Below are positions 8,562 through 16,646 of a stretch of DNA of 64,000 nucleotides, piece after piece. The DNA lies in assembly GCF_000013085.1 (NCBI RefSeq), contig NC_007643.1, positions 3,171,501 to 3,235,500 on the forward strand, given 5' to 3'. A program made the position numbers and the translations under genes. A model generated the notes under the pieces. The model worked only from the letters and a program-made list of their open reading frames with translations. It made no database searches and had not been told where the DNA came from. The number at the start of each line of letters is the position of its first letter. Position 1 is the stretch's first letter. Source of the stretch: Rhodospirillum rubrum ATCC 11170 (lineage in GTDB: Bacteria; Pseudomonadota; Alphaproteobacteria; Rhodospirillales; Rhodospirillaceae).

Positions 8562-9323
8562 TCAAAAATGGGCGAGGTAGCCGCCGTCGACCGCCAACAC
8601 CTGACCGGTGACATAGGACGCCGCCGGCGAGGCCAGGAAGACCACGGCTCCGGCGATTTCCGCCGGCTGGCCCCAGCGCCCGAGCGCGGTGCGCCGCTCC
8701 AGGTGGCGCTCGTTTTCGGCATCGGCGACCATCGCCGCATTGGCCGACGTGGCGAAATAGCCCGGCGCGATGGCATTCACGGTGATGCCGCGCGGCCCCA
8801 GTTCGGCGGCGAGCGCCCGGGTCAGGGCATCGAGCCCGCCCTTGGCCGTGGTATAGGCCGCATCGCCCGCCCGCGCCACTTGACCGGCGATCGAGGTGAT
8901 GTTGATGATCCGCCCGCCGGCCGGCATGGCCTGGGCGGCGCGCCGCGACAGGGCGAAGGGGGCGAGCAGATCGATCTCCAGCAGTTGGCGTACGGCGGCC
9001 AGATCAAGATCGTCAAGGGGTCGGCGATCGCGGGCCCCGGCGTTATTGACCAGGATATCGATGCCGCCCCACGACTCGGTCAGCTCCTCGAGCGCGGCGG
9101 CGCCGGCCTCGGGCTCGCCCAGATCGAAAGCCACCGCCTCGGCCGCGCCCCCCGCCGCCCGAATGGCCGCCACCGCCCGTTCCAGGTCCGCGCCGCCCCG
9201 CCCGTGAACGGCCACCCAGGCGCCAGCCCGGGCCAAGGCCAAAGCCATCTCGAACCCCAGCCCCCGGCTGCTCCCGGTCACCAGGGCGGTTTTTCCGGCG
9301 AGATCGAACAGCGACGCGGCCAT
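8562..9323 (-). CDS. SDR family oxidoreductase (FabG / gluconate 5-dehydrogenase-like)
   Basis: A classical 253-residue short-chain dehydrogenase, with TGSSRGLG cofactor motif near residue 16, NNAG near 90, catalytic Ser in INITSIAGQV, YTTAK active-site pair, and the C-terminal PAEIAGAVVFLASPAASYVTGQVLAVDGGY segment typical of the family. I place the start at 9323 (MAASLFDLAGKTALVTG) because homologues begin 8-12 residues before the glycine motif; an upstream ATG at 9401 would add 26 unlike residues. Gluconate or 3-oxoacyl substrates are both possible. It is monocistronic, in the same direction as its neighbours. Confidence 0.82.
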   Translation of the reverse strand: MAASLFDLAGKTALVTGSSRGLGFEMALALARAGAWVAVHGRGGADLERAVAAIRAAGGAAEAVAFDLGEPEAGAAALEELTESWGGIDILVNNAGARDRRPLDDLDLAAVRQLLEIDLLAPFALSRRAAQAMPAGGRIINITSIAGQVARAGDAAYTTAKGGLDALTRALAAELGPRGITVNAIAPGYFATSANAAMVADAENERHLERRTALGRWGQPAEIAGAVVFLASPAASYVTGQVLAVDGGYLAHF

Positions 9324-9484
9324 GGCGAGGACCTTTCTCAGGACATAAGGGAAGACCAAGGGGGCATTAGCCGCGCCCCCTTCACCCCGATCAAGCCCCA
9401 ATGCCTTAAAACCGCACCACCCCGTGGCGAACGACGGTCAACGCGCTTTGTCGCCCTTTGGCCCAGATCGCTCGCAACGGCCTC

Positions 9485-10180
9485 CTAATCCGCCGGATCC
9501 TGGCCGACCAGACGGCCGTCGAGCAGTTCCATGCGGCGGGTGCAGCGGGCGGCGACGGCGGCGTCGTGGGTGGAGATCAGGAAGGTGGTGCCGTCTTCGG
9601 CGTTGATCTCGCCCAGCAGGTTCATCACCTGTTCGGCCGGACCGCTGTCGAGATTGCCCGTGGGTTCGTCGGCCAGGACCAGGGCCGGGCGGTTGATCAG
9701 GGCGCGGGCCAGGGCGACGCGCTGCTTCTGGCCACCCGATAATTTGCGCGCCCCGTAATCGACGCGGTCTTCCAGGCCCACGCGCACCAACAGGGCGCGG
9801 GCCCGCTCGCGCATGAGGCGGGTCTCGCGGCCCTTGCCGGCGGCGGCGGGGAACAGGACGTTTTCCAGGGCGGTGAAATCGGGCAGCAGGTGATGGAACT
9901 GGAAGACGAAGCCAAGATTACGGTTGCGAAAGCGCGCCAGCTCGGCTTCGGGCAGGCCGATCATCGGCTGGCCAAGGATGCGCAAGTCGCCCGAGGTCGC
10001 CCCCAGCAAGGTGCCAAGCACGGCCAGAAGGGTGGATTTTCCCGAGCCCGAGGGACCGACCAGGGCGACGCGCTCACCCGCATTGATATCAAAACTCAGC
10101 CTTTTGAGAACCTGACTGGCCAGTTCGCCCTCGCCGAAGCTTTTGGACAGGCTGCGCGCCTCGACCAAAGGAAGCGTCAT
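9485..10180 (-). CDS. ABC transporter ATP-binding protein (LolD/MacB/DevA-type)
   Basis: The 231-residue nucleotide-binding subunit shows Walker A GPSGSGKSTLL, Q-loop FVFQFHHLLPDFTALENV, signature LSGGQKQRVALARALI, Walker B LVLADEPTGNLD and the H-loop in ISTHD. The FQFHHLLPDFTALENV region is typical of the LolD/FtsE/MacB subfamily that works with FtsX-like permeases. Its ATG overlaps the permease stop by 4 bp, placing it third in an adaptor-permease-ATPase operon at 12610-9485. Confidence 0.9.
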   Translation of the reverse strand: MTLPLVEARSLSKSFGEGELASQVLKRLSFDINAGERVALVGPSGSGKSTLLAVLGTLLGATSGDLRILGQPMIGLPEAELARFRNRNLGFVFQFHHLLPDFTALENVLFPAAAGKGRETRLMRERARALLVRVGLEDRVDYGARKLSGGQKQRVALARALINRPALVLADEPTGNLDSGPAEQVMNLLGEINAEDGTTFLISTHDAAVAARCTRRMELLDGRLVGQDPAD

Positions 10181-11406
10181 CCGATCACCTCGACCGGATC
10201 GATGGCGGCGGCGTTGCGCGCCGGGATCACCGCGGCCAGCACGCTGCCAAGCACGGTCAAGCTGATCACCGCCAGATAGCCGCCCTGCGAGGGATCGATC
10301 GGCAGGGCCGGCGTGCCATCGGGGCGGCGGGCCACGCTGACCAGCAACTGGCAGAACCCATAGCCGGCCGAGGCGCCGAGCAGGGCGCCGATCAGTCCGA
10401 CGAACAGCCCCTGGGCCAGGAAGACCAGGGCCACGAAGCGCTTGGAGACGCCAAACGAGCGCATGATGCCGATCTCGGAGCGCCGGCGATAGGTCGACAG
10501 CAGCAAGGCCGAGGAGACGCCGATGACGATGGTGATCAGGCTGAAGCCCTGGATCAAGCGGCCGGTCTGCGCCTGACTGGCCAGGGCCTGATACAGCCGG
10601 CGGTTCTTGGCGATCCAGCTGGTCGCCGTCAGCCCGGTCGCCGCCCCCAGATGGCTGGCCACGACCTCGGCGTCGTCGAGGCGGGCCAGTTTGATCTCGA
10701 TCTTGCTGATGCCATAGGGCAGATCAAGCAAGGTGCGGGCGGCGCGCAGGTGCAGATAGGCGGTGCGCTCGTCCAGCGCCTCGACCCCGGTGCGGAAGAT
10801 CCCCTGGATCAGAAAGCTGCGCTCCGTGCCGGTATCGGCGCGCAGAACCAGACGGCTGCCGATCCTCAAGCCCAGCTTGTCGGCCAGTTTGTCGCCGATC
10901 AGCAGACTGTCGAGATCAAGCCGCGCCTCGCCCGCCACCAATTGGCCGTCGATATCGGCGATCGCCGACAGCCGCTCGGGCAGCACACCGGTCAGGGTCA
11001 GCGCCGCGCTCGCCCGTCCCCGGGTGGCGAAGGCGTTGCCGATGATCTGCGGCGAGGCGACCCTGACCCCGGGCGTCGCCTCGACGATGCCCAGCAGCGG
11101 CGACCACGAGCGGATCTGTTCGGGCACATCCAGGGTCTTTTCAACCGCCGCCAGCACCTTCGCCGTCTCGCCCAACGCCAGGGCCTCGCGCGGCGGCAGG
11201 GCCTCGCGCGGCGGCAGGGCCTTGGCCTCCAGCGTCACATGGGGAAGATTGCCCACGGTCTGGGCGATCAATTCCACCCGCAAGCCGCCGATCAGCCCGG
11301 TGATGAAAACGAAAACGATCACCCCGAGGGCGACGCCGGCGATCAGCAGCAGGGTCTGACCGGGATTGGACAACAGATAGCGGCGGGCGACCTTGAGGGC
11401 GAACAA
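10177..11406 (-). CDS. FtsX-like ABC transporter permease (MacB/DevC-type)
   Basis: The 409-residue protein has one N-terminal transmembrane helix (LLIAGVALGVIVFVFITGL), a large periplasmic domain and three C-terminal helices, including VFLAQGLFVGLIGALLGASAGYGF. It ends PARNAAAIDPVEVI, the typical FtsX/MacB tail. In MacB-type systems such subunits transmit ATPase strokes to a periplasmic adaptor. The periplasmic domain has an in-frame 18-bp tandem duplication giving PPREALPPREAL (11183-11218). It lies between the adaptor gene (4-bp gap) and the ATPase gene (4-bp overlap). Substrate unknown. Confidence 0.86.
   Translation of the reverse strand: MFALKVARRYLLSNPGQTLLLIAGVALGVIVFVFITGLIGGLRVELIAQTVGNLPHVTLEAKALPPREALPPREALALGETAKVLAAVEKTLDVPEQIRSWSPLLGIVEATPGVRVASPQIIGNAFATRGRASAALTLTGVLPERLSAIADIDGQLVAGEARLDLDSLLIGDKLADKLGLRIGSRLVLRADTGTERSFLIQGIFRTGVEALDERTAYLHLRAARTLLDLPYGISKIEIKLARLDDAEVVASHLGAATGLTATSWIAKNRRLYQALASQAQTGRLIQGFSLITIVIGVSSALLLSTYRRRSEIGIMRSFGVSKRFVALVFLAQGLFVGLIGALLGASAGYGFCQLLVSVARRPDGTPALPIDPSQGGYLAVISLTVLGSVLAAVIPARNAAAIDPVEVIG
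11183..11218. repeat. Two tandem copies of an 18-bp unit inside the permease gene
   Basis: The unit at 11183-11200 is repeated exactly at 11201-11218, followed by a 4-base start of a third. It preserves reading frame and adds the six residues PPREAL to the periplasmic loop of the permease. Confidence 0.85.
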
Positions 11407-11410
11407 GGCC

Positions 11411-12610
11411 TTAGTCCCCAGCCGCCGCGCCGGGGGCCACCACCATCCCGGCGGTCAGGCCAAGGGGGGCCAGGGCCACGGCCTCGCCGGCGCTCAGGCC
11501 CTCTGTGACGATCACCTCGGCCGCCGGCCAGTCGATGAAGCGGATCGGCCGGCGCGCCAGAACGCCATTGACGGCCACCAGCACGGCCGGGGCGGTGCGG
11601 GCCTCGAGGATGGAGGCGCGCGGCAGGCTGAGCGCGCCCTCGCGACGCTCGACCTCGATGGTGATATCGACCGAATGGCCAACGGGAATCGCCGGCGGCT
11701 CGCCAAGGAAGCCGACACGGACCAGACGGCCGCCGGTCGCCGGATCGACGCGCGGCGAGACCCAAAGGACGCGGCCGTCGATCGCCCTTGGTTCGGGTCC
11801 GGCCGGGATCATCCGCGCCGGCTGGCCAACGGCCAAGCTGACCGCCAGGGCCTCGTCGATTTCGGTCTCCACATCCAGGGCGGAGGTCGCGACCAGGGTG
11901 TAAAGGGCGGTGTCGGTGCCCACCACCTGCCCGCCGTCGACCGGGCGTTCGGTGATGATGCCGTCAAACGGCGCGCGGATCACCGTTTCCTCCAACCGGG
12001 CCCGGGCTTCCTCGGCGGCGGCTTCGAGGCGGGCGATATCGCGGGCCAGGCGAGAGACGGCGAAGCGGGCGTCGTCGCGGGTCACCACCGATCCGGCGCC
12101 GCTGCGCTGCAGGGCGCTGGCCCGGCCAAGATCGCGTTCGGCCTGATCAAGCTCGCTGCGTCGGCTGGACAAAGCCGCTTCGGCCTGGGCCACCACCGAG
12201 GCCGGGATCGCCGGATCAAGCCGGGCGAGAACGGCGCCACGGGCCACCCGCGCGCCCTCCTCAAAAGCCAGTTCGATCAGTTGACCGGCCACCCTTGACC
12301 GCACGGTGACGCTTTCGGCCGCCCGCAGCCGACCGTTGGCCACCACGACCCGCACCACAAGGCCGGGCTCGACGGTGACCAGCGGAATGACCGGCGGCGC
12401 CCGCCAGAATGGTCCGTAAACAACGAACAGCCCGACCAGGGCGGCCAGGATCGCCAGCCCCAGGCCCGCCCGCAGCCAGCCCCGCCGGGGCGGACTCGTC
12501 TGGCGGGCGGGCGGCGGCAGGGCGCGCAAGGGGCGGACCCGTTGCGCCTCTCCGCCGGCCTCGCCCTGGGCCAGATCAACCGCATCCTTCAACCCCATCG
12601 CGCCCCCCAT
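11411..12610 (-). CDS. HlyD/MacA-type periplasmic adaptor subunit
   Basis: The 399-residue membrane-fusion protein has a cytoplasmic N-tail rich in Pro/Arg, one transmembrane segment (LGLAILAALVGLFVVYGPFW, about 50-70), a lipoyl-like half motif (SRVAGQLIELAFEEGARVARGAVLARLD), a coiled-coil hairpin rich in Ala/Glu/Arg (about 130-215) and the second lipoyl half APFDGIITERPVDGGQVVG. This is the usual adaptor order. A start at 12610 has GGGG five bases upstream; the ATG at 12598 is an alternative. With the permease and ATPase downstream it forms a MacAB/DevBCA-like exporter. No TolC-type gene lies nearby. Confidence 0.85.
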   Translation of the reverse strand: MGGAMGLKDAVDLAQGEAGGEAQRVRPLRALPPPARQTSPPRRGWLRAGLGLAILAALVGLFVVYGPFWRAPPVIPLVTVEPGLVVRVVVANGRLRAAESVTVRSRVAGQLIELAFEEGARVARGAVLARLDPAIPASVVAQAEAALSSRRSELDQAERDLGRASALQRSGAGSVVTRDDARFAVSRLARDIARLEAAAEEARARLEETVIRAPFDGIITERPVDGGQVVGTDTALYTLVATSALDVETEIDEALAVSLAVGQPARMIPAGPEPRAIDGRVLWVSPRVDPATGGRLVRVGFLGEPPAIPVGHSVDITIEVERREGALSLPRASILEARTAPAVLVAVNGVLARRPIRFIDWPAAEVIVTEGLSAGEAVALAPLGLTAGMVVAPGAAAGD

Positions 12611-12791
12611 GGCCCCACACCCCCGGCGACGACGGCGGAGGGCGGGCGGAGGGGAAGGGATCGGGGGGCGGGGCTGCGCATGGTCATCGGAGAGTGGCGG
12701 GCTTTGGCGACAGCGTCAACCACGGCGAGAGCCGCCGCCGTCCCCGTCCCGGCCCCGATCGCGGCCGGGCCGCAGTCCTCGCCGGAGGGAC

Positions 12792-13274
12792 TCACAGCCA
12801 GCGGCGGACCTGGGCGCGATAGGCGCGATAGACATCGCCGAATTTGGCTTCGAGATAACGCTCCTCGGCCAGGATGACGATAAGCTGAAGGCAGATCATG
12901 AAGACGAAGACCAGCAAGGCCATCCACAGCGAATTGAGCAGACAGGCCGTTCCCAGATAGATCAGCGACAGCGACAGATAAAGCGGGTTGCGGGTCAGAC
13001 GGAAGGGGCCGTCGGTGACGATGGCCGTGGTCGTTCCCCGGGGATGGATGGTGGTGTCATGGCGCCGCATCGTCAGCACCGCCCAGACCATCAGCCCCCC
13101 GGCCAGAACCAGAAACACCACGCCAAGCCACAGATCGCCCCAGGCCGGCAGGAAAGGCACGGGCGACAGGGTATGGGCAAGCACCCCCGCCACCATGAAC
13201 ACCGAAAACAGGGCGGGAGGGGTGGCGCGCATCCGCGCCCGATCGGTCCCGGTGGGTTTGCTGTCTTGAACCAT
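12792..13274 (-). CDS. Isoprenylcysteine carboxyl methyltransferase (ICMT/PEMT)-family membrane protein
   Basis: The 160-residue integral membrane protein has about four hydrophobic segments and ends with the family motif: GPFRLTRNPLYLSLSLIYLG followed by a C-terminal EERYLEAKFGDVYRAYRAQVRRW. That RNPxY...EE...FGxxYxxY pattern marks the bacterial ICMT/PEMT group (phospholipid or small-molecule methyltransferases). The start at 13274 has AAGGTAAGG upstream; a farther ATG at 13337 would add an Arg/Lys-rich leader without its own signal. The methyl acceptor cannot be told from sequence. Confidence 0.75.
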   Translation of the reverse strand: MVQDSKPTGTDRARMRATPPALFSVFMVAGVLAHTLSPVPFLPAWGDLWLGVVFLVLAGGLMVWAVLTMRRHDTTIHPRGTTTAIVTDGPFRLTRNPLYLSLSLIYLGTACLLNSLWMALLVFVFMICLQLIVILAEERYLEAKFGDVYRAYRAQVRRWL

Positions 13275-13376
13275 GGCCTTACCTTTTTGCTTGCGAGGGC
13301 GCAGGCGACGATAAGCCATCGGCGGCGCAAACTCCACCGAACCGAGAAAGACCGAATAGGCGCAACCGAAATCGGA

Positions 13377-14438
13377 TCAGGATGCCGCAACCGTCGGCGG
13401 AGCGAAGGCGCCATGGGTCAGCGAAACCCGCGTTCCCCGCGGACCGCCGACGCTCTCGATCCGGGCGTCAAGCTGATGCCCCAGCGCCCGGATGATGCTG
13501 GTACCCAGCCCGGGGGTGACCTTGGCGGCGCTTTCGGTCGGCGTGCCGACGCCATTATCGGTGACCGAAAGCCGCCAAGCGCCGTCGGCGGCGCTTTCAT
13601 AGGCGACCAGGATCTCGCCGGCGGTGGCATCGGCCCGGAAGGCGTGCTTCAGGGCGTTGATCACCAGTTCGGTCACGATCAAGCCCAGGCTCGCCGCCTC
13701 GTTCGACGGCGCCGAGCCCACGGCCTCGACCTTGACGACGATGGGGCGGGCATCGCCGATCAGCGTCGCGGTCAGGGTTTCGCACAACCGGCCCAGATAG
13801 GGGGCGAGGGCGATCGCCTCGCCGGGGCGCGAGGCCTGAAGCTGTTGCTGGGCGGCGGCGATCGACAGGATGCGCTGATGGGCGTCTTGCAGGTGGTGGC
13901 GGGCTTCCTCCGAGCTGACGGCGCGCGCCTTCATCATCAGGATACTGGCGATCAGCTGCAGGCTATTGCCGACCCGATGGCGCATTTCCTGAAGCAACAC
14001 GTCCTTTTCGGCGAGCAGATCGCGCATCGCCGCCTCGGCGGCGCGCTGCACGGTGACATCTTCCATCGCCAGCAAAATCAACCGCTCGCCCTTGCCCTTC
14101 TCGACCACGGTGCGCGCGTTCAGCACCATGGTGCGACGGCCGCTTTCGCCGAAATCGTGATCGATCTCATAGGCGTCCATCACCGCGTGCTGGGGCAAGA
14201 TGGTTTCCAGAAGCACGCGCAATTCGGGGATGTTCCACTGCCCCTCCCCCACCCGGTACAGGGGACAGCCCGCCACGTCTTCGGGGCGGAGCTTGAAGGT
14301 CTGATAAAACGCCCGGCTCGCGCAGACGACGCGGAGATCCTTGTCGAGCACCAGCAAAGGTTCGCGGATGGTATCGACGATCGCCTGGGCGAAAGCGACG
14401 CCGTCTTCAATCTGGGCAAAGGCTTGGGCGCTGGTCAT
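13377..14438 (-). CDS. PAS-HisKA_2/HWE-type sensor histidine kinase
   Basis: A cytoplasmic kinase of 353 residues with a PAS domain (AQAIVDTIREPLLVLDKDLRVVCAS, about 12-130), a HisKA_2 phosphoacceptor segment LLQEMRHRVGNSLQLIASIL (His near 150) and a HATPase domain (LIVTELVINALKHAF, VTDNGVG, GLGTSIIRALGHQL). No transmembrane helix is visible. The start at 14438 (MTSAQAFAQ) follows GGAAGG; the upstream ATG at 14558 adds 40 residues with no domain. HisKA_2 kinases in alphaproteobacteria often feed stress responses or single-domain receivers, but no receiver gene is adjacent. Confidence 0.86.
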   Translation of the reverse strand: MTSAQAFAQIEDGVAFAQAIVDTIREPLLVLDKDLRVVCASRAFYQTFKLRPEDVAGCPLYRVGEGQWNIPELRVLLETILPQHAVMDAYEIDHDFGESGRRTMVLNARTVVEKGKGERLILLAMEDVTVQRAAEAAMRDLLAEKDVLLQEMRHRVGNSLQLIASILMMKARAVSSEEARHHLQDAHQRILSIAAAQQQLQASRPGEAIALAPYLGRLCETLTATLIGDARPIVVKVEAVGSAPSNEAASLGLIVTELVINALKHAFRADATAGEILVAYESAADGAWRLSVTDNGVGTPTESAAKVTPGLGTSIIRALGHQLDARIESVGGPRGTRVSLTHGAFAPPTVAAS

Positions 14439-14585
14439 CGGGGCCTTCCGAATCGGGCCTTCAGCCGCCAAGGGACAGGCGGCGGGCCATTTCAGCCGCA
14501 CAATACCCCAAGAGGTCCCGACCATCTCTCCAAAATTCGTCGGTGGTCGACTGCGCACCGCCGCTTCCGGCCGGCGGCGGTGGCC

Positions 14586-15452
14586 TCAGATGCTACTGAC
14601 CCGAACCTCGACCAAAAGACTGTCGAAGGCGTCGCCACCGCCCACGAAGCTGCCCGAAACCGGCATGGCCTGATGGATATCGCGGGCGACGGCCACCGGG
14701 ATCAGATTGGAGCCGCCGACGCTGCGGTTGGTCGGATCGAAGGTGATCCACCCGGCGCCCGGAACAAAGACCTCGGCCCAGGCATGGGTCGATCCCGCCC
14801 CGGCGTCCCCCAGGCTGGCCTGATCGGGGTTGTGAAGATAGCCCGACACGATGCGCGCCCCGAAGCCCAGGCAGCGGGCAGCCTCGATGAACAGCACGGC
14901 GAAATCCCGGCAGGATCCCCAGCCGCGATCAAGGGTCTGCAACGGCGTCTGGGTGCCTTCGTCCTCCCGCCCCTGATAAGAGACCCAGGCCGAGATCCCG
15001 GCGTTGAGATCCTTGAGCAGCGACAGTGTATCGGTCCGTTCGCCGCGCACGAAGGCCCGCGCCCAGGCCCGCAAGCGGCCATCAGCGTCGTCGTAGCGCG
15101 GCTGGGTCAAGGCGCCAAGATCGATCCAATCGTCGTCGGCATAGGAAAACGGATAGGAGATCGCCGAAGCCGCGATGTCGAAGACCGGCCAGACCACCGC
15201 CTTGAGCTGGACCTCGGCAAGGCTGTCGATGACCAGGGTGTCGGCCAGCCCCTGAAAGCTCGCCGTCGCCAGCGCGTTGCCCGACACGTCATGGGCCCAG
15301 GTGATCGTCGCCGCCGGGCTGACGACGATCTCGCTCGAGATCAGCCGCAGATCCCGGCTTTCACGCGGACGCAGCATTAAGCGATGGGGGCCAAGGCCGA
15401 CCGCCTGACGATAGCGATAGGTCGTTCTATGCGAGATCCGCAGCGTGATCAC
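14586..15452 (-). CDS. Transglutaminase-like cysteine-protease-fold protein
   Basis: The protein opens ITLRISHRTTYRYRQAVGLG, the bacterial transglutaminase-like N-terminal beta domain, then carries the core GWGSCRDFAVLFIEAARCLGFGARIVSGYLH (catalytic Cys), STHAWAEVFVPGAGWITFDPTN (catalytic His and Asp). All three catalytic residues are present. I start at the GTG at 15452, which has GGGAG nine bases upstream and fits the family N-terminus; an ATG at 15524 or 15491 is possible. Function is probably proteolytic or amide-cleaving in the cytoplasm, as no signal peptide is visible; the substrate is unknown. Confidence 0.82.
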   Translation of the reverse strand: MITLRISHRTTYRYRQAVGLGPHRLMLRPRESRDLRLISSEIVVSPAATITWAHDVSGNALATASFQGLADTLVIDSLAEVQLKAVVWPVFDIAASAISYPFSYADDDWIDLGALTQPRYDDADGRLRAWARAFVRGERTDTLSLLKDLNAGISAWVSYQGREDEGTQTPLQTLDRGWGSCRDFAVLFIEAARCLGFGARIVSGYLHNPDQASLGDAGAGSTHAWAEVFVPGAGWITFDPTNRSVGGSNLIPVAVARDIHQAMPVSGSFVGGGDAFDSLLVEVRVSSI

Positions 15453-15524
15453 GGGGGAGACTCCCTGGGGGTGAGGACGGGTGATCCTCATCGTCCGGCA
15501 GGGCCGACCAATGGGGGAAAACAT

Positions 15525-15817
15525 CGCGGGTATTTAGCCACTATATAAGATCGCCGAGCCTTGCTTTGCCCGGCAAAAGTCGTTGGTTCCCGCCGCTGCT
15601 TTTTCGACCTTTGAGTCGCTGCGACAAATAATCCGCAAACCACGCTTGCATTCGCGGCCATTGTGGACCATCTTAAGAGGGTCGATAGACGGCCTGATGA
15701 CTTGGCCTCGCGCTGAAGCAATTCGCGCTAAGCTGATACTCTTCTACCTGAAAACGCGATTTCGACGGTCCGCATCCCTGCGGGCAAGCTCTCTCTATGA
15801 TCTAGAAAGGGGTTTCC
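15525..15817. other. Intergenic region with cold-shock-type leader
   Basis: This 293-bp gap contains no gene I can support. Its right half probably provides the promoter and untranslated leader of the truncated cold-shock gene. AAAGGGG sits just before the ATG at 15818, and TATGATC lies at about 15795 as a possible -10. Confidence 0.35.
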
Positions 15818-16030
15818 ATGACTACGGGAACCGTTAAGTGGTTTAACGTTCAGAAGGGCTTCGGCTTCATTGCGCCCGATGACGGCGGCAGCGATGCCTT
15901 TGTTCACATCAGCGCGGTAGAGCGCTCGTCGGATCGTTCACCACCAGGATATCGGTGCCGCGAATCGCGTGATCGCAAAAGGCGATGGCCCGGGGCATCT
16001 CGTCGACATCGACGCCGCGGCGCGACTTGA
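15818..16030 (+). pseudogene. Cold-shock protein gene, 3' half lost at a breakpoint
   Basis: The first 36 or so codons encode a normal CspA-family start ([20 protein letters not shown], then [17 protein letters not shown]) with RNP1 KGFGFI and RNP2 VFVHIS-like motifs. Cold-shock proteins should continue to about 67-70 residues with a conserved GMGPL...V-type half. Here homology stops at VERS (about 15925), and the rest of the frame to 16030 is antisense to a GAF-domain gene fragment and is Arg/Pro-rich nonsense. The break coincides with palindrome GAGCGCTC at 15920-15927. The product is unlikely to fold as a functional RNA chaperone. Confidence 0.82.
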
Positions 16031-16277
16031 ACCACTGGCGGTCCCGGTCAACCAACGAGATCAGGGCGATCGGCACATCCAAAATCAAGGCCGCGAGCCG
16101 GGTCACCCGATCGAAGGCGACTTCGGGAAGGGTATCGAGCACCCGATAGGCATGAAGCGCCGCAAGGCGGGCAAGTTCGTCCGTTGCCGCGCCGCCGCCC
16201 AGCCGCTCCCCAATTGAGGAAGCCGAACAGATCATCGAGAAATCAGCCCCGTCATTCTTGTCACCCATCGGACTCAT
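15909..16277 (-). pseudogene. GAF-domain sensor gene, truncated after the N-terminal part
   Basis: The frame starts at ATG 16277 with GGAGG eight bases upstream and encodes a typical GAF N-terminus: [79 protein letters not shown]. Homologous GAF sensors continue after this point through the rest of the domain and usually into a kinase or GGDEF module. Here the frame stops four codons past the palindrome GAGCGCTC shared with the converging cold-shock fragment. Both fragments face each other, as expected of one junction of an inversion or of a deletion joining opposite strands. Confidence 0.8.
15920..15927. other. Palindromic junction of two truncated genes
   Basis: GAGCGCTC sits exactly where homology to the cold-shock protein (plus strand) and to the GAF protein (minus strand) both end. 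It is the simplest candidate for the recombination point. Confidence 0.6.
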
Positions 16278-16646
16278 TACAGTGCCTCCAATCCATCTGG
16301 CTCGCACATCCCTTGATACGGGGAAAATTTGCTCAGAACAGTCTCTTTATATGGCTATTCTTTATTGTACTCGTTTTCTAAAAGAAAATACTTTTCACGT
16401 CTATTAATCAGAGGCCATCCACTTCCCGGGATTTTTATTAACTAGACAGTAGATTTATTTCCGGAGGTTTTCTTTTGACCGAGGAAGGTTCTGAAAAATG
16501 CCCCTCGGCAAATATGGACCTATGAATGTAGCTTTTAATATCATAATACTCTTTTGGTTGCTATTCATAAGCCATGCCTTCGCAAGCGTGCGCGGCGCGT
16601 TTCGCCCTTCCGGGCCGGGCGCCGCCCCGATCATCAGGAGCTTTCC
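16278..16646. other. AT-rich intergenic region with a possible 16-codon reading frame
   Basis: This 369-bp gap is clearly more AT-rich than its neighbours and lies between the broken GAF gene and the broken MCP gene. It presumably carries both promoters. A TTG frame at 16475-16525 (17 codons with stop) is preceded by CCGGAGG, a strong ribosome-binding sequence, and could be a leader peptide or a remnant. No RNA gene is recognised. Confidence 0.3.

Noticed and set aside
12609-15380. Long uninterrupted plus-strand reading frame over the ICMT, kinase and transglutaminase genes
   Set aside because: It is the complement of well-supported minus-strand genes with clear motifs, and its translation is low-complexity Arg/Gly/Gln without domains. 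The same applies to long plus-strand frames at 24264-26582, 42106-44127 and 58109-60397.
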